47,153 nucleotides of DNA from Pseudomonadota bacterium (GCA_025352885.1 JANXRZ010000006.1:1-47153); one strand, 5' to 3'; counted from the stretch's first letter, positions 40,568 to 47,153 are shown. The notes: generated by a model from the letters alone, not told the origin. A program made the numbers and translations.

Positions 40568-42297
40568 ACTGCCTCCATTGACTTCATGCGGCCTTCCAGC
40601 GCCTGCACATCCTTGATGATCCACACCACGATCGGTGCGGCGCGGTTCCTGACAGTGATCTCTTCGCGCTGGAATCCCGTTACATCCAGACCCGCCCGAA
40701 TGGCAACCTGATCTGAAATGATGAGCTCGCAAGCGAAAACTTTCGTCTGGTCCTGCAGGCGGCTGGCGGTGTTCACCGTGTCGCCGACGGCGGTGAGGTA
40801 CGCGGCCACGCCGCGCCCCATGTGGCCGACAACCGCGGGGCCGCAGTGCAGCCCTATCCCGAGACGCAGCGGCGTGGGAAGCGCCTCGTGCAGTTCGGCA
40901 CTCAGCCCTGCGATTGCGCCGTGCATGACCCGGGCCGCGTTCAGTGCGTCGCGCGCGCCGTCTTCCGGTTGCCCGTGCACACCGAAAAGCGCCATGACGC
41001 CGTCGCCGATGAACTGGTTTGGGATGCCGCCTGCGGCCTCTACGGCGCCGCCTACGGTCTCGAAATACCGGTTGAGTAAAAACACCACGTCGTACGGAAG
41101 GCGCTTCTCCGCAATCTTCGTGAAGCCTCGCAGGTCCGCGAACATGACGCAGACCTCCTTCTCCCGGCCGGCCATGATCCCGGGATGGTCGAGCGAGTCG
41201 GCCGTCAGGACGCTCGGCGGGATCAGCGGCATGATCGACAGGTCGTGGACCGGCCGGAGCTGGCAGGCCAGGCGCACGTCGGGCGTGGCGTTCAGCCGCG
41301 CCAGCACGCGCGCCTCGGTCGGGCCCGGCGGCGGCAGCGCACCAGCGCCTGTGAGGACGCGCACGCGACACGTCGAGCAGCGGCCCCGCCCGCCGCAAAC
41401 CGACGCATGCGGGATGCGCTCCTGGCGGCTCGCCTCGAGGATGGAGAAGCCGATCGGGACGCTCACGACACGGGCGCCCGGATAAGTGATGCGCACCGAG
41501 CTGCCGCGCTCGACGAGGTAGCGGAGCGCACGCGCAGTGAACGTCACGACGAGCAACACACCAAGCCCCGTCTTGAGCGTGTCGCCCATGTTCCTCAGCG
41601 CGGCGGCGGCCATGACGTCCGGCGTGTGCGCATCGATGAACGTCTCCCGGATCCAAATCGGATCAACGGCGAGCGTCGCGACAAAGCGCCCCGCCTGCGC
41701 GAATCCGAGCAGGGCCAGCAACGGCAGCATCACGACGAAGGTGTAGAGCACCATGCGGATGCGCGAATACCACGGGCGCATTCGCAGCCAGTAATGGATG
41801 CCCATGCAGCCGTGCGTCCATGCCACCAGCAGCAGCACGCTTTGCCAGATCCCGATTTCGGGCTTGAGCACCCAGTAGACGAGCATCAGCGTCGTGTACG
41901 AATCCTCGAAGCCATAAAGCGCGTGCGCAATGCGCGTGCCGATCACGTGGTCGACCAGCATGACCGGGATCAGGATGCCGAACCCGATCTGCATCGCCTC
42001 CCAGAGCGGCATGCGCCATTGCCGGCGCAGGTAGATCGACCACGCGGCCAGCGCGACGTGGACCGTGATGGCCGCAAGCAGCAAGGTCGTGCCGACCGGG
42101 TTTCGCCAAACCGCGAGGAACGCCCAGCGGCCGGCCTCCATTGCGGCCAGCGAGATCAGGCCGAGCGAGTGATTGACGAGGTGCGAGGCGACGAACACGA
42201 AGAGCACGACGCCCGATGCGATGCGCGCGCGGCGGGCATCTTTCGATTGGCGGCGCGGCCCCTTGGGAGCGGCAGCCGGGGCCAGGACGGCGCTCAT
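40564..42297 (-). CDS. Membrane-anchored class III nucleotide cyclase with 2Fe-2S domain
   Basis: A 577-residue three-part protein. Residues 25-258 form about six membrane segments with several His residues in or near them (His39, His43, His80, His117, His125, His162, His168), resembling succinate-dehydrogenase-like cytochrome b anchors. Residues 265-355 are a 2Fe-2S ferredoxin domain with Cys301, Cys307, Cys310 (CX5CX2C) and Cys345. Residues 378-560 are a class III cyclase: metal-binding Asp388 (FADLRGF) and Asp432 (IGDGVMALFG), with VGDTVNTASRL supplying Asn and Arg. The usual adenine-reading Lys before FIGDG is Gln (NQFIGDG). It probably makes cAMP in response to redox or quinone state. 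Comparable heme-anchored cyclases are known (CyaC of Sinorhizobium, from memory). Confidence 0.87.
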   Translation of the reverse strand: MSAVLAPAAAPKGPRRQSKDARRARIASGVVLFVFVASHLVNHSLGLISLAAMEAGRWAFLAVWRNPVGTTLLLAAITVHVALAAWSIYLRRQWRMPLWEAMQIGFGILIPVMLVDHVIGTRIAHALYGFEDSYTTLMLVYWVLKPEIGIWQSVLLLVAWTHGCMGIHYWLRMRPWYSRIRMVLYTFVVMLPLLALLGFAQAGRFVATLAVDPIWIRETFIDAHTPDVMAAAALRNMGDTLKTGLGVLLVVTFTARALRYLVERGSSVRITYPGARVVSVPIGFSILEASRQERIPHASVCGGRGRCSTCRVRVLTGAGALPPPGPTEARVLARLNATPDVRLACQLRPVHDLSIMPLIPPSVLTADSLDHPGIMAGREKEVCVMFADLRGFTKIAEKRLPYDVVFLLNRYFETVGGAVEAAGGIPNQFIGDGVMALFGVHGQPEDGARDALNAARVMHGAIAGLSAELHEALPTPLRLGIGLHCGPAVVGHMGRGVAAYLTAVGDTVNTASRLQDQTKVFACELIISDQVAIRAGLDVTGFQREEITVRNRAAPIVVWIIKDVQALEGRMKSMEAV

Positions 42298-42785
42298 GCG
42301 TCGCTCAGCGCAAGTTTCTCGAGCGCCTCGCCGGTCACGCGAAAGAGGCGCCACTCTTCCATGCGCACCGCGCCCAGGCTTTCGTAGAAGCGGATCGACG
42401 GCTCGTTCCAGTCGAGCACCATCCACTCGAAGCGCCCGCATTGGCGCTCGCGCGCGATGCGGGCCAGCGCAACCAGCATCGCCTTGCCGTATCCCCGGCC
42501 GCGATGAGCGGGCTCCACGAACAGGTCCTCGAGATACAGGCCTTTGCGGCCGAGGAAAGTCGAAAAATTATGCGAGAACACCGCCATGCCGACCGGGTTG
42601 CCACCGGCCATGCACACGATCGCCTCGGCGCGGCGGCCTTCACCGAAAAGGCCTTGCTCCATGAGCGCTTCGCTTGCGACGACCAGGTGCTCGAGCTTCT
42701 CGTAGACGGCAAGCGCGCGGATCAGGCGAATGAGCTCCGGGATGTCCTCGCGGGTGGCGGGCCGGATTTCGGGTTTCGAGTCCAT
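42294..42785 (-). CDS. GNAT-family N-acetyltransferase
   Basis: A 163-residue acetyltransferase of the diamine-acetyltransferase-like GNAT group. The acetyl-CoA loop is HRGRGYGKAMLVAL (about 93-106), preceded by LYLEDLFVEP and followed by WNEPSIRFYESLGAV, with the conserved Tyr near residue 138. The opening IRPATREDIPELIRLIRALAVYEK is typical. The acceptor amine is unknown. It is the first gene of the coupled operon; its stop overlaps the cyclase ATG by 4 bases. A TAGCAT 10 bases before its ATG could be a -10 box. Confidence 0.88.
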   Translation of the reverse strand: MDSKPEIRPATREDIPELIRLIRALAVYEKLEHLVVASEALMEQGLFGEGRRAEAIVCMAGGNPVGMAVFSHNFSTFLGRKGLYLEDLFVEPAHRGRGYGKAMLVALARIARERQCGRFEWMVLDWNEPSIRFYESLGAVRMEEWRLFRVTGEALEKLALSDA

Positions 42786-42822
42786 GAGGATGGCAATGCT
42801 AACCGGATTCGGATGCGCGCCT

Positions 42823-42831
42823 TGCTATAGT
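42823..42831 (+). promoter_or_regulatory. Extended -10 box (TGcTATAGT) 6 bases before hutD-like gene
   Basis: TG, one base, TATAGT, six bases (CCCGCC) and ATG. No ribosome site lies between. The layout predicts that transcription begins on the A of the start codon. Confidence 0.6.
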
Positions 42832-42837
42832 CCCGCC

Positions 42838-43434
42838 ATGCAGATCCTGCGCACCTCGGACTACCAGAAGCTGCCGTGGAAAAACGGCCTAGGTGTTTCG
42901 CACGTGGTCGCCTCCGATCCGCCGTCGGCCGGCTATGACGCGGTGAGCTGGCAGATCGGGACGACCGAATTCGGCACCGACTGCCCGTTCTCCAGCCTGC
43001 CGGGGATGGACCGGCAGTTCATGCTCCTCTCAGGCGGCGGCGTGGAATTGCACTGCATCGACATCATCTCCAGCGTGGATGTGCGCAAGGAGGTGGATGT
43101 GCCGTTCGTGCCGTTTGCGTTCACGGGCGACTGGACGACGACTTGCCGCATGCTTGGAGCGCCCGTCCGGGTGTTCAATGTGATGACCAGACGCGGCAAG
43201 GCGTCCGCGAGGATTACGTTGCCGCGCTGGACGGGGCCGCTCTACTGCGAGCAACGCAAGGGCGAAACGCTGGTGGCGGTGATGCTCGCCGGGAACGCGC
43301 TGATCGCAGGGGAAGCGGCCCCCCTCAAGCCGAACGACGCAGTGATGCTCGCCGATGCTGAGGGCGGGCGCTGCGAGATCGTGGCGAGCGGCGGCGACGC
43401 CCGCATGGCTGTCGTGCGGGTGACGCCGGCCTGA
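42838..43434 (+). CDS. HutD/Ves-family cupin-like protein
   Basis: A 198-residue protein of the HutD/Ves family: LRTSDYQKLPWKNGLGVSHVVA at the start, VSWQIGTTEFGTDCPFSSLPGMDRQFMLLSG, FAFTGDWTTTCRMLGAPVRVFNVMTRRG in the middle. HutD is a double-cupin protein that accompanies histidine utilisation genes and may bind an intermediate of that pathway; no hut genes are near here, so this is a stand-alone copy. The ATG lies 6 bases after an extended -10 box. Confidence 0.88.
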   Translation: MQILRTSDYQKLPWKNGLGVSHVVASDPPSAGYDAVSWQIGTTEFGTDCPFSSLPGMDRQFMLLSGGGVELHCIDIISSVDVRKEVDVPFVPFAFTGDWTTTCRMLGAPVRVFNVMTRRGKASARITLPRWTGPLYCEQRKGETLVAVMLAGNALIAGEAAPLKPNDAVMLADAEGGRCEIVASGGDARMAVVRVTPA

Positions 43435-43437
43435 GTC

Positions 43438-43460
43438 GCTTCGGGCTTGCGCCCGTAAGC
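43438..43460. terminator. Hairpin between convergent genes, possible two-way terminator
   Basis: CGGGC-ttgc-GCCCG forms a five-base stem with a 4-base loop, extended by GCTT and AAGC with one unpaired T. It fills the 27-base gap between the ends of the hutD-like gene and the convergent small-barrel gene. There is no T-run on either side, so factor-independent termination is not certain. Confidence 0.4.
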
Positions 43461-43461
43461 G

Positions 43462-43812
43462 TCAGACCAACTTGCGCAGGACGTGCCGGCGATTCTTGGT
43501 GAAAGGCCGCACATGCGTTGGCCAGCGCCCGGAGTCCACGGCCTTCGCCCAGCCTTCGCCGACCAGCACGTCGGCGCTCTCGAGCTCGTAGATCGCCATG
43601 TAGGCCGGCTCGTTGTCCATCACGATGGTCTTCTTCTCGCCGCCGAGGATCATCGTGAGCGGGCCCATCTTGTAGCGCTTGGCCGACACCACGCCCGGCA
43701 CCTTGAGGATCAGCGGGATGTGCTCGGTGTCGTAGACCTCGTTGAAGATCGCTTCCTTGTCGGCATCGACATCCATGCTGACGGTGAAAATGTAGTGGGC
43801 TTTTCCGGCCAT
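43462..43812 (-). CDS. Small dimeric alpha/beta-barrel protein, function unknown
   Basis: A 116-residue protein that looks like an EthD/ABM-type ferredoxin-like barrel: KAHYIFTVSMDVDADKEAIFNEVYDTEHIPLILKVPGV at the start, with the W/Y-N-E-x-Y-x-T-E-H-I-P core of such proteins, and YMAIYELESADVL near residue 75. I do not recognise a specific enzyme. Relatives often sit in catabolic operons. AAGGA lies 10 bases before the ATG, and TAAAAT about 40 bases upstream may be its -10 box. It is downstream of, and in line with, the D-threonine-aldolase-like gene. Confidence 0.75.
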   Translation of the reverse strand: MAGKAHYIFTVSMDVDADKEAIFNEVYDTEHIPLILKVPGVVSAKRYKMGPLTMILGGEKKTIVMDNEPAYMAIYELESADVLVGEGWAKAVDSGRWPTHVRPFTKNRRHVLRKLV

Positions 43813-43852
43813 GGCTCGGGTCCTTTAAAGGCTGGATTGGGAGGCCGCGATT

Positions 43853-44995
43853 TTACCAGCCGGAAAAACGTGTCCAGGTCGTTTCGACGCGATCGCCCCC
43901 GTCAAGGACGCGATACCGGTCGTATTGCGCCGCAGTCGCGCAGGCGTGGTTCGGCAGCACGCGCACCTGCGTGCCGGTTGGCAAGTCGGGCATGCGCGCG
44001 GGGTCGCCGCTGCGGTGGGCGATGATGCCGTGCTCCTGGCTTGCATCCACGACGATAAGGTCCGCCATCGGCCGGCCGGCGACGTCGCACACGAGGCCGT
44101 AACCCTGGTCCATCGGTTGCTTCGCCGTGCCGCGGTCCCGCGACATCGCCATCCAGCCCGCGTCGATGAGCGTCCAGCCTTTTTCGCGCTGGTGGCCGAT
44201 CACCGTGCCGAGCACCGACACGGCGATGTCCTCGATCCGGCAGACGCCGATGCCGGCCATCACGAGGTCGAAGAATACGAACACGCCCGCGCGCACTTCG
44301 GTCACGCCGGTGAGATCCTCGGCGTACGTTGCCGTTGGTGTTGATCCGACGCTCACGACGCTCGCGTCGCAGCCGGCGTTGCGCAGGCTGGTTGCGGCCA
44401 TGACCACCGCATCGCGCTCCTTCGCGGCCATTGCGCGGATCGCATCGATGCTGCGGCAATCGTAGGAGCCGCCCGCGTGCGTCATGACGCCGCAGACTTT
44501 GGCCGGGGTCGAGGCAAGGAGATTCGCGATCTCGATGATTTTCGGGTCCCCGGGTTTGAGGCCGGAGCGGTGGCCGTCGCAGTCGATTTCGATGAGGACC
44601 GGCAGGGACGGGTCCGTGGGCTTTAGAAGTGACGCGAGCGTTTTGGCTGTGTCGACGCTGTCCAGCACGATCTTCAGCTTCACGCCGCTTGCGACAAGTG
44701 CCAAGGCCCGCGCCAGCTTGTTTGGCGCGAAGGCCACGCCGTAGAGGATGTCGCGATAGCCGTGCCCCGAGAATTCCTCGGCTTCCTTGAGCGTCGACAC
44801 CGTGATCGGACCCGGCGCCTCCCCCTGCACGAGCTTCGTCACCTCGAGCGATTTCGCGGTCTTGACGTGAAGGCGCAACTGCGGCCCGAGCGAAGCGATG
44901 TGCGAGCGCATGCGCTCGGCGTTTGCGCGGACCTTGCCGCGCTCAAGCAGCAGGGTGGGGGTGTCGAGTTCGTAAAGTCGGGTGGAGTCAGTCAC
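43853..44995 (-). CDS. D-threonine aldolase / D-serine dehydratase-like PLP enzyme
   Basis: A 380-residue fold-type III (alanine-racemase-like) PLP enzyme. The opening ELDTPTLLLERGKVRAN and RLHVKTAKSLEVTKLV contain the Schiff-base Lys (Lys45, in HVKTAK). The metal site His-x-Cys is in LPNHACATA near residue 354, as in D-threonine aldolases and eukaryotic-type D-serine dehydratases. It should cleave or dehydrate a D-3-hydroxyamino acid. The GTG start has GAGG 9 bases before it and begins the family's N-terminal motif; a longer in-frame extension upstream crosses the intergenic palindrome and was rejected. The small-barrel gene follows after 40 bases. Confidence 0.87.
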   Translation of the reverse strand: MTDSTRLYELDTPTLLLERGKVRANAERMRSHIASLGPQLRLHVKTAKSLEVTKLVQGEAPGPITVSTLKEAEEFSGHGYRDILYGVAFAPNKLARALALVASGVKLKIVLDSVDTAKTLASLLKPTDPSLPVLIEIDCDGHRSGLKPGDPKIIEIANLLASTPAKVCGVMTHAGGSYDCRSIDAIRAMAAKERDAVVMAATSLRNAGCDASVVSVGSTPTATYAEDLTGVTEVRAGVFVFFDLVMAGIGVCRIEDIAVSVLGTVIGHQREKGWTLIDAGWMAMSRDRGTAKQPMDQGYGLVCDVAGRPMADLIVVDASQEHGIIAHRSGDPARMPDLPTGTQVRVLPNHACATAAQYDRYRVLDGGDRVETTWTRFSGW

Positions 44996-45085
44996 GTCGA
45001 GCCTCGTGCGGTGAGGAGGGCCAAGAGGAGGGCGCCAAAGGGTGGCATGATCTGAGCGTAACGATGCGACGTTTGCGGCGGGGCT

Positions 45086-45119
45086 GTTATACCTAAAATC
45101 CGCGGACTTTAGGTATAAC
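45086..45119. repeat. Perfect AT-rich palindrome between vapC and the aldolase-like gene
   Basis: GTTATACCTAAA and its exact inverse TTTAGGTATAAC (12-base arms) flank a 10-base centre, ATCCGCGGAC. It starts 12 bases beyond the vapC stop and lies about 90 bases before the aldolase-like start. No T-run follows in either direction, so it may be an operator, a protein-binding site or a hairpin that ends the vapBC transcript. Confidence 0.7.
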
Positions 45120-45131
45120 GAATACTCACAC

Positions 45132-45545
45132 TCATCCAAACCACCTGACGATCTCGAACTTCTTGCCGCCCTTTAGCCGAAATACGCTGAAGTCTCGCTG
45201 ATCGACAGTCAGGATCGCCTTGCAGCCCAGCTTGTCCGCCAGCCATACGATCGCCGCGTCCGTGAAATCTGGATCGAGCGAGGCATAGCGCGACAGGATC
45301 GCCCCGATCTCCGTATAGGCTTGAAGCGGCACGTCGACCACTTTCGCCGGACCTTTTTCAAGCCAGTCCAGGAGCGATACCTTCGCGACCGTGGAAAAGA
45401 AAAAACACGATTCCACCACGACGGGAGAAGGGACGATGATCTCTCCCGAGAACGTATTGAGGAAACGTTTTGCTGCCGAATGTCGGGGATCGCGGCGAAT
45501 TCCGAGTGCTACGAGGAATCCGCTGTCTGCAATTACAGCCGGCAT
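45132..45545 (-). CDS. vapC: PIN-domain ribonuclease toxin (VapC type)
   Basis: A 137-residue PIN-domain protein. The acidic catalytic residues are Asp7 in VIADSGFLVAL, Glu in VVVESCFFF, Asp in LDPDFTDAAIVWLA and Asp in ILTVDQRDFSVF, the usual four of VapC toxins, which cut tRNA or rRNA. The ATG shares one base with the stop of the antitoxin gene (TGATG), so they are coupled. An in-frame TTG one codon earlier is an alternative start. The base composition is visibly more AT-rich than the neighbours, suggesting acquisition. Confidence 0.92.
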   Translation of the reverse strand: MPAVIADSGFLVALGIRRDPRHSAAKRFLNTFSGEIIVPSPVVVESCFFFSTVAKVSLLDWLEKGPAKVVDVPLQAYTEIGAILSRYASLDPDFTDAAIVWLADKLGCKAILTVDQRDFSVFRLKGGKKFEIVRWFG

Positions 45546-45775
45546 CAACGGCTTTTGCGAAACCGCGCGCGCAATGTTTCCTTGATGGTGCCGGAAACGT
45601 CTGAACCGTCTCCTTTGTCGCAGCCGATGAACGGATGAGTGTCACCGGATTTCGGTGCTCGCAGCAAGTCTTCAAGGGCGCGTTTAACCGCCTCGCTTTT
45701 GCTCACCCCGTGAGTGACGCAATAGTCAGCGAGATCCTGCTCGACGCGATTGGGTAGGCGAACGGTGAGAGTCAT
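45545..45775 (-). CDS. vapB: Ribbon-helix-helix antitoxin (VapB type)
   Basis: A 76-residue protein whose N-terminal part is a ribbon-helix-helix DNA-binding domain: MTLTVRLPNRVEQDLADYC, then HGVSKSEAVKRALEDLL. The remainder (from about residue 40) is polar and ends in LRARFRKSR, which would wrap the toxin. The ATG was chosen because the family motif begins there; the in-frame stretch before it overlaps the palindromic operator. The stop shares one base with the vapC start. Autorepression through the upstream palindrome is likely for this kind of antitoxin. Confidence 0.88.
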   Translation of the reverse strand: MTLTVRLPNRVEQDLADYCVTHGVSKSEAVKRALEDLLRAPKSGDTHPFIGCDKGDGSDVSGTIKETLRARFRKSR

Positions 45776-45785
45776 GACCCTGCCA

Positions 45786-45816
45786 TGTAATACAAACAAT
45801 TGTTCATTGTATTACA
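45786..45816 (-). promoter_or_regulatory. Nested palindromic operator upstream of vapBC
   Basis: TGTAATACA (45786-45794) and its inverse TGTATTACA (45808-45816) flank a second exact palindrome, AACAATTGTT (45795-45804). The antitoxin ATG is 10 bases away. On the minus strand TTGTAA, 17 bases and TGTATT could be the promoter inside the operator. Such nested repeats suit binding by dimers of a ribbon-helix-helix antitoxin. Confidence 0.65.
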
Positions 45817-45845
45817 AGCAACGTCATACGGCAAGTCGCTCTCCG

Positions 45846-46499
45846 TTACAGCTTCGGAATCCGCAGTGTCTTGCTGATCATCAGCGTGCCCGACAGCAGG
45901 AAGAGCAGCGCCAGCGGGTGCAGCTGCCAGGGCCCGAGCTGCCACACGCCGCCGTAGAGCGCGTCGCCCAGCCGGGCATCCCAGCAGGCCCACGCGAGCA
46001 CTGCCGTGAGCACGACGCTGGTGGGGATCGGCGTGCCTTCGAAGTACTTCACTTTTGCGTCGGCCCCCGAAAGGCTTTCGGCGGTGACGTTATAGCGGGC
46101 GAGGCGGCTCACGCCGCAGCAGACGAAGTAGATCAGCGCGATGGCATCCCAGCCGCCGGTCATGCCAGCGGCAAAGCCGAGTGCCGCAGGGGCGACTCCA
46201 AAGGAGATGACATCGGCGAGCGAATCGAGCTCGCGGCCGAACGCCGAGTGTGTGTGGCGGGCGCGCGCAATGCGGCCGTCCAACACATCGAAGATGAACG
46301 CAGCGGGCGCCATGGCGGCGGCCCAGAGGAAGTGCCGCGACCAGCCGCTTTCCACGAACAGCATCGCGAGCAGCACGCCGCCCATGCCGCAGGCCGCGTT
46401 AGCCAGCGTAAAGACATCGGCGAGATGAAAGCCTCGCACCATCGACAGATGGCGGCGCGGGGCGGGCTCGATCCGGGACTTGACGGTATTGGTTTCCAA
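45846..46499 (-). CDS. pssA: CDP-diacylglycerol--serine O-phosphatidyltransferase
   Basis: A 217-residue membrane enzyme with the CDP-alcohol phosphotransferase signature D-G-x2-A-R-x8-G-x3-D-x3-D (in DGRIARARHTHSAFGRELD then SLAD, about residues 75-101) and several membrane segments. The early FTLANAACGMGG and the later RLARYNVTAE fit PssA, which makes phosphatidylserine at the inner membrane, the first step to phosphatidylethanolamine. The TTG start was preferred because GGAGA lies 5 bases before it; an ATG at 46442 lacks a ribosome site but would keep the whole catalytic domain. The PIN toxin gene lies just upstream on the same strand. Confidence 0.9.
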   Translation of the reverse strand: METNTVKSRIEPAPRRHLSMVRGFHLADVFTLANAACGMGGVLLAMLFVESGWSRHFLWAAAMAPAAFIFDVLDGRIARARHTHSAFGRELDSLADVISFGVAPAALGFAAGMTGGWDAIALIYFVCCGVSRLARYNVTAESLSGADAKVKYFEGTPIPTSVVLTAVLAWACWDARLGDALYGGVWQLGPWQLHPLALLFLLSGTLMISKTLRIPKL

Positions 46500-46530
46500 G
46501 GTCTTCTCCGGTGGACCGTGTCCGGCCACT

Positions 46531-46953
46531 TTACCCGGCCGGCAGGGCCAAGTCTGTGGGCGAGGACACCAAGAACCGCCCCAGTTTGGCCACCCGGCGG
46601 GCAAGGTCAAGCAGCGCCCGGTCCTTCGTCACGAGGACGTCGGCGTTCGCAGCCCAGGCGAGCTCGAGAAATTTCTGGTCGTCCGGGTCGCTGCAGCGTG
46701 GGAGTCCGGGCTGGGCGGGCAAGGTTTCGATGGGCTGCGAGCGGTCTTCTACCCAGCGTAGGGCTTTGGCCTGCGCCCCTGCATCCAGTCCAAAGCGCGG
46801 ATAGGCGAGCACGCGGCGCAGTTCGCCCATGCAATCGGCAGTCGTCAGGAGCGTAACGCGCTTTGCTTCGATCGCCGAGCGCAGGTTCTCGGCGCCCGGA
46901 TCCTGGAAAACCACCAGGTCCAGCACGACGTTCGTGTCTAGAACCAGGCGCAT
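46531..46953 (-). CDS. PIN-domain protein, COG1569-like putative toxin
   Basis: A 140-residue PIN-domain protein with Asp6 in LVLDTNVVLDL, a Glu in CMGELRRVLAYPRF, Asp in CSDPDDQKFLELA and Asp in VLVTKDRALLDLA. This is the branch often annotated as the putative toxin component of the PIN family. An antitoxin gene would be expected just upstream, but only 89 bases separate the start from the end of an SDR gene and no credible antitoxin frame was found. It may be an orphan or act as a housekeeping nuclease. pssA follows after 31 bases. Confidence 0.87.
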   Translation of the reverse strand: MRLVLDTNVVLDLVVFQDPGAENLRSAIEAKRVTLLTTADCMGELRRVLAYPRFGLDAGAQAKALRWVEDRSQPIETLPAQPGLPRCSDPDDQKFLELAWAANADVLVTKDRALLDLARRVAKLGRFLVSSPTDLALPAG

Positions 46954-47042
46954 GGGTTATTCCAGTTCCGGGATACGAATCGGCCGGAGGGCCGCTCCGT
47001 TGTTAGATCCGCACAAACGAAAGTCTGACAATCAGCCCTTTT

Positions 47043-47153
47043 CTACCCGCGCCCGACGAACGGCATCTTGGTCGCCATGATGGTCATGAACTGCACGTTC
47101 GCGTCCAGCGGCAGACTCGCCATGTAGGCCACGGCGCTGCCGACATGCGCGAC
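47043..47153 (-). CDS. Short-chain dehydrogenase, C-terminal fragment
   Basis: The last 36 codons of a gene that continues beyond the window. The sequence reads VGSAVAYMASLPLDANVQF and then MTIMATKMPFVGRG, a tail that I recognise from a group of NAD(P)-dependent SDR enzymes. The catalytic residues are outside the window. The 89-base gap to the PIN gene holds nothing else recognisable. Confidence 0.8.
   Translation of the reverse strand, partial: VAHVGSAVAYMASLPLDANVQFMTIMATKMPFVGRG

Noticed and set aside
46957..47031. Short frame upstream of the PIN gene as an antitoxin
   Set aside because: Only about 24 codons between stops, starting at best with TTG, with no ribosome site or known antitoxin motif.

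Overview
The window looks like chromosomal DNA of a high-GC betaproteobacterium, probably of the order Burkholderiales. This is inferred from the many Bug/TctC-type solute receptors (four complete, one partial), a TctAB pair, a fused double-length UvrA of a kind I recall from that order, a QueE with the CX14CX2C cluster spacing, and the general style of short operons with 4-bp start/stop overlaps. No rRNA, tRNA, CRISPR array, integrase or transposase gene was seen. Coding density is very high and no gene-free stretch exceeds 300 bases; the longest gaps are about 140 bases, at 32028-32169 and 44996-45131.

Layout. 1-2207: end of a Bug receptor followed by tctB and tctA. 2216-4748: an ECF sigma factor and its membrane anti-sigma factor, divergent from a Tat-exported metallophosphoesterase and a CuA-like lipoprotein; both sides carry the same promoter, GGGAATAAA-N15-GTCATGCAG. 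4787-11086: a TAXI-type receptor, a six-hairpin glycosidase, an AhpD-like/thioredoxin-like/RidA group, a DHA2 drug exporter and a beta-propeller lipoprotein. 11103-12101: queE-queD. 12098-18470: an mlaC-like gene and a 1902-residue tandem UvrA with a REP-like palindrome inside its reading frame. 18562-21692: amidohydrolase, dinB and a PQQ sugar dehydrogenase. 21700-25573: DsrE-like protein, Bug receptor, an AbrB/Doc toxin-antitoxin pair, and ettA interrupted by a single TAG codon. 25626-29570: HbpS/GlcG protein, Bug receptor, dienoyl-CoA-isomerase-like crotonase and acyl-CoA ligase. 29653-32027 (minus): methyltransferase and EamA exporter. 32170-38865: a probable aromatic-acid catabolic operon (Rieske oxygenase, Bug receptor, intradiol dioxygenase, LigI-like amidohydrolase, SDR, then acyl-CoA-dehydrogenase-like and diiron proteins). 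38862-42785 (minus): four genes joined by 4-bp overlaps, GNAT, membrane/2Fe-2S/cyclase protein, SDR and Bug receptor. 42838-47153: HutD, a small barrel protein, a D-threonine-aldolase-like enzyme, vapBC, pssA, a lone PIN toxin and the end of an SDR gene.

The genes suggest a free-living heterotroph that scavenges organic acids and aromatic compounds with many dedicated periplasmic receptors, each placed beside the enzymes for its likely substrate. The strongest unusual signals are the mirrored ECF promoters, the in-frame palindrome in uvrA, the amber codon in ettA, a group of -10 boxes exactly 6 nt before start codons (suggesting leaderless mRNAs), and the redox-type cyclase coupled to a transport receptor.
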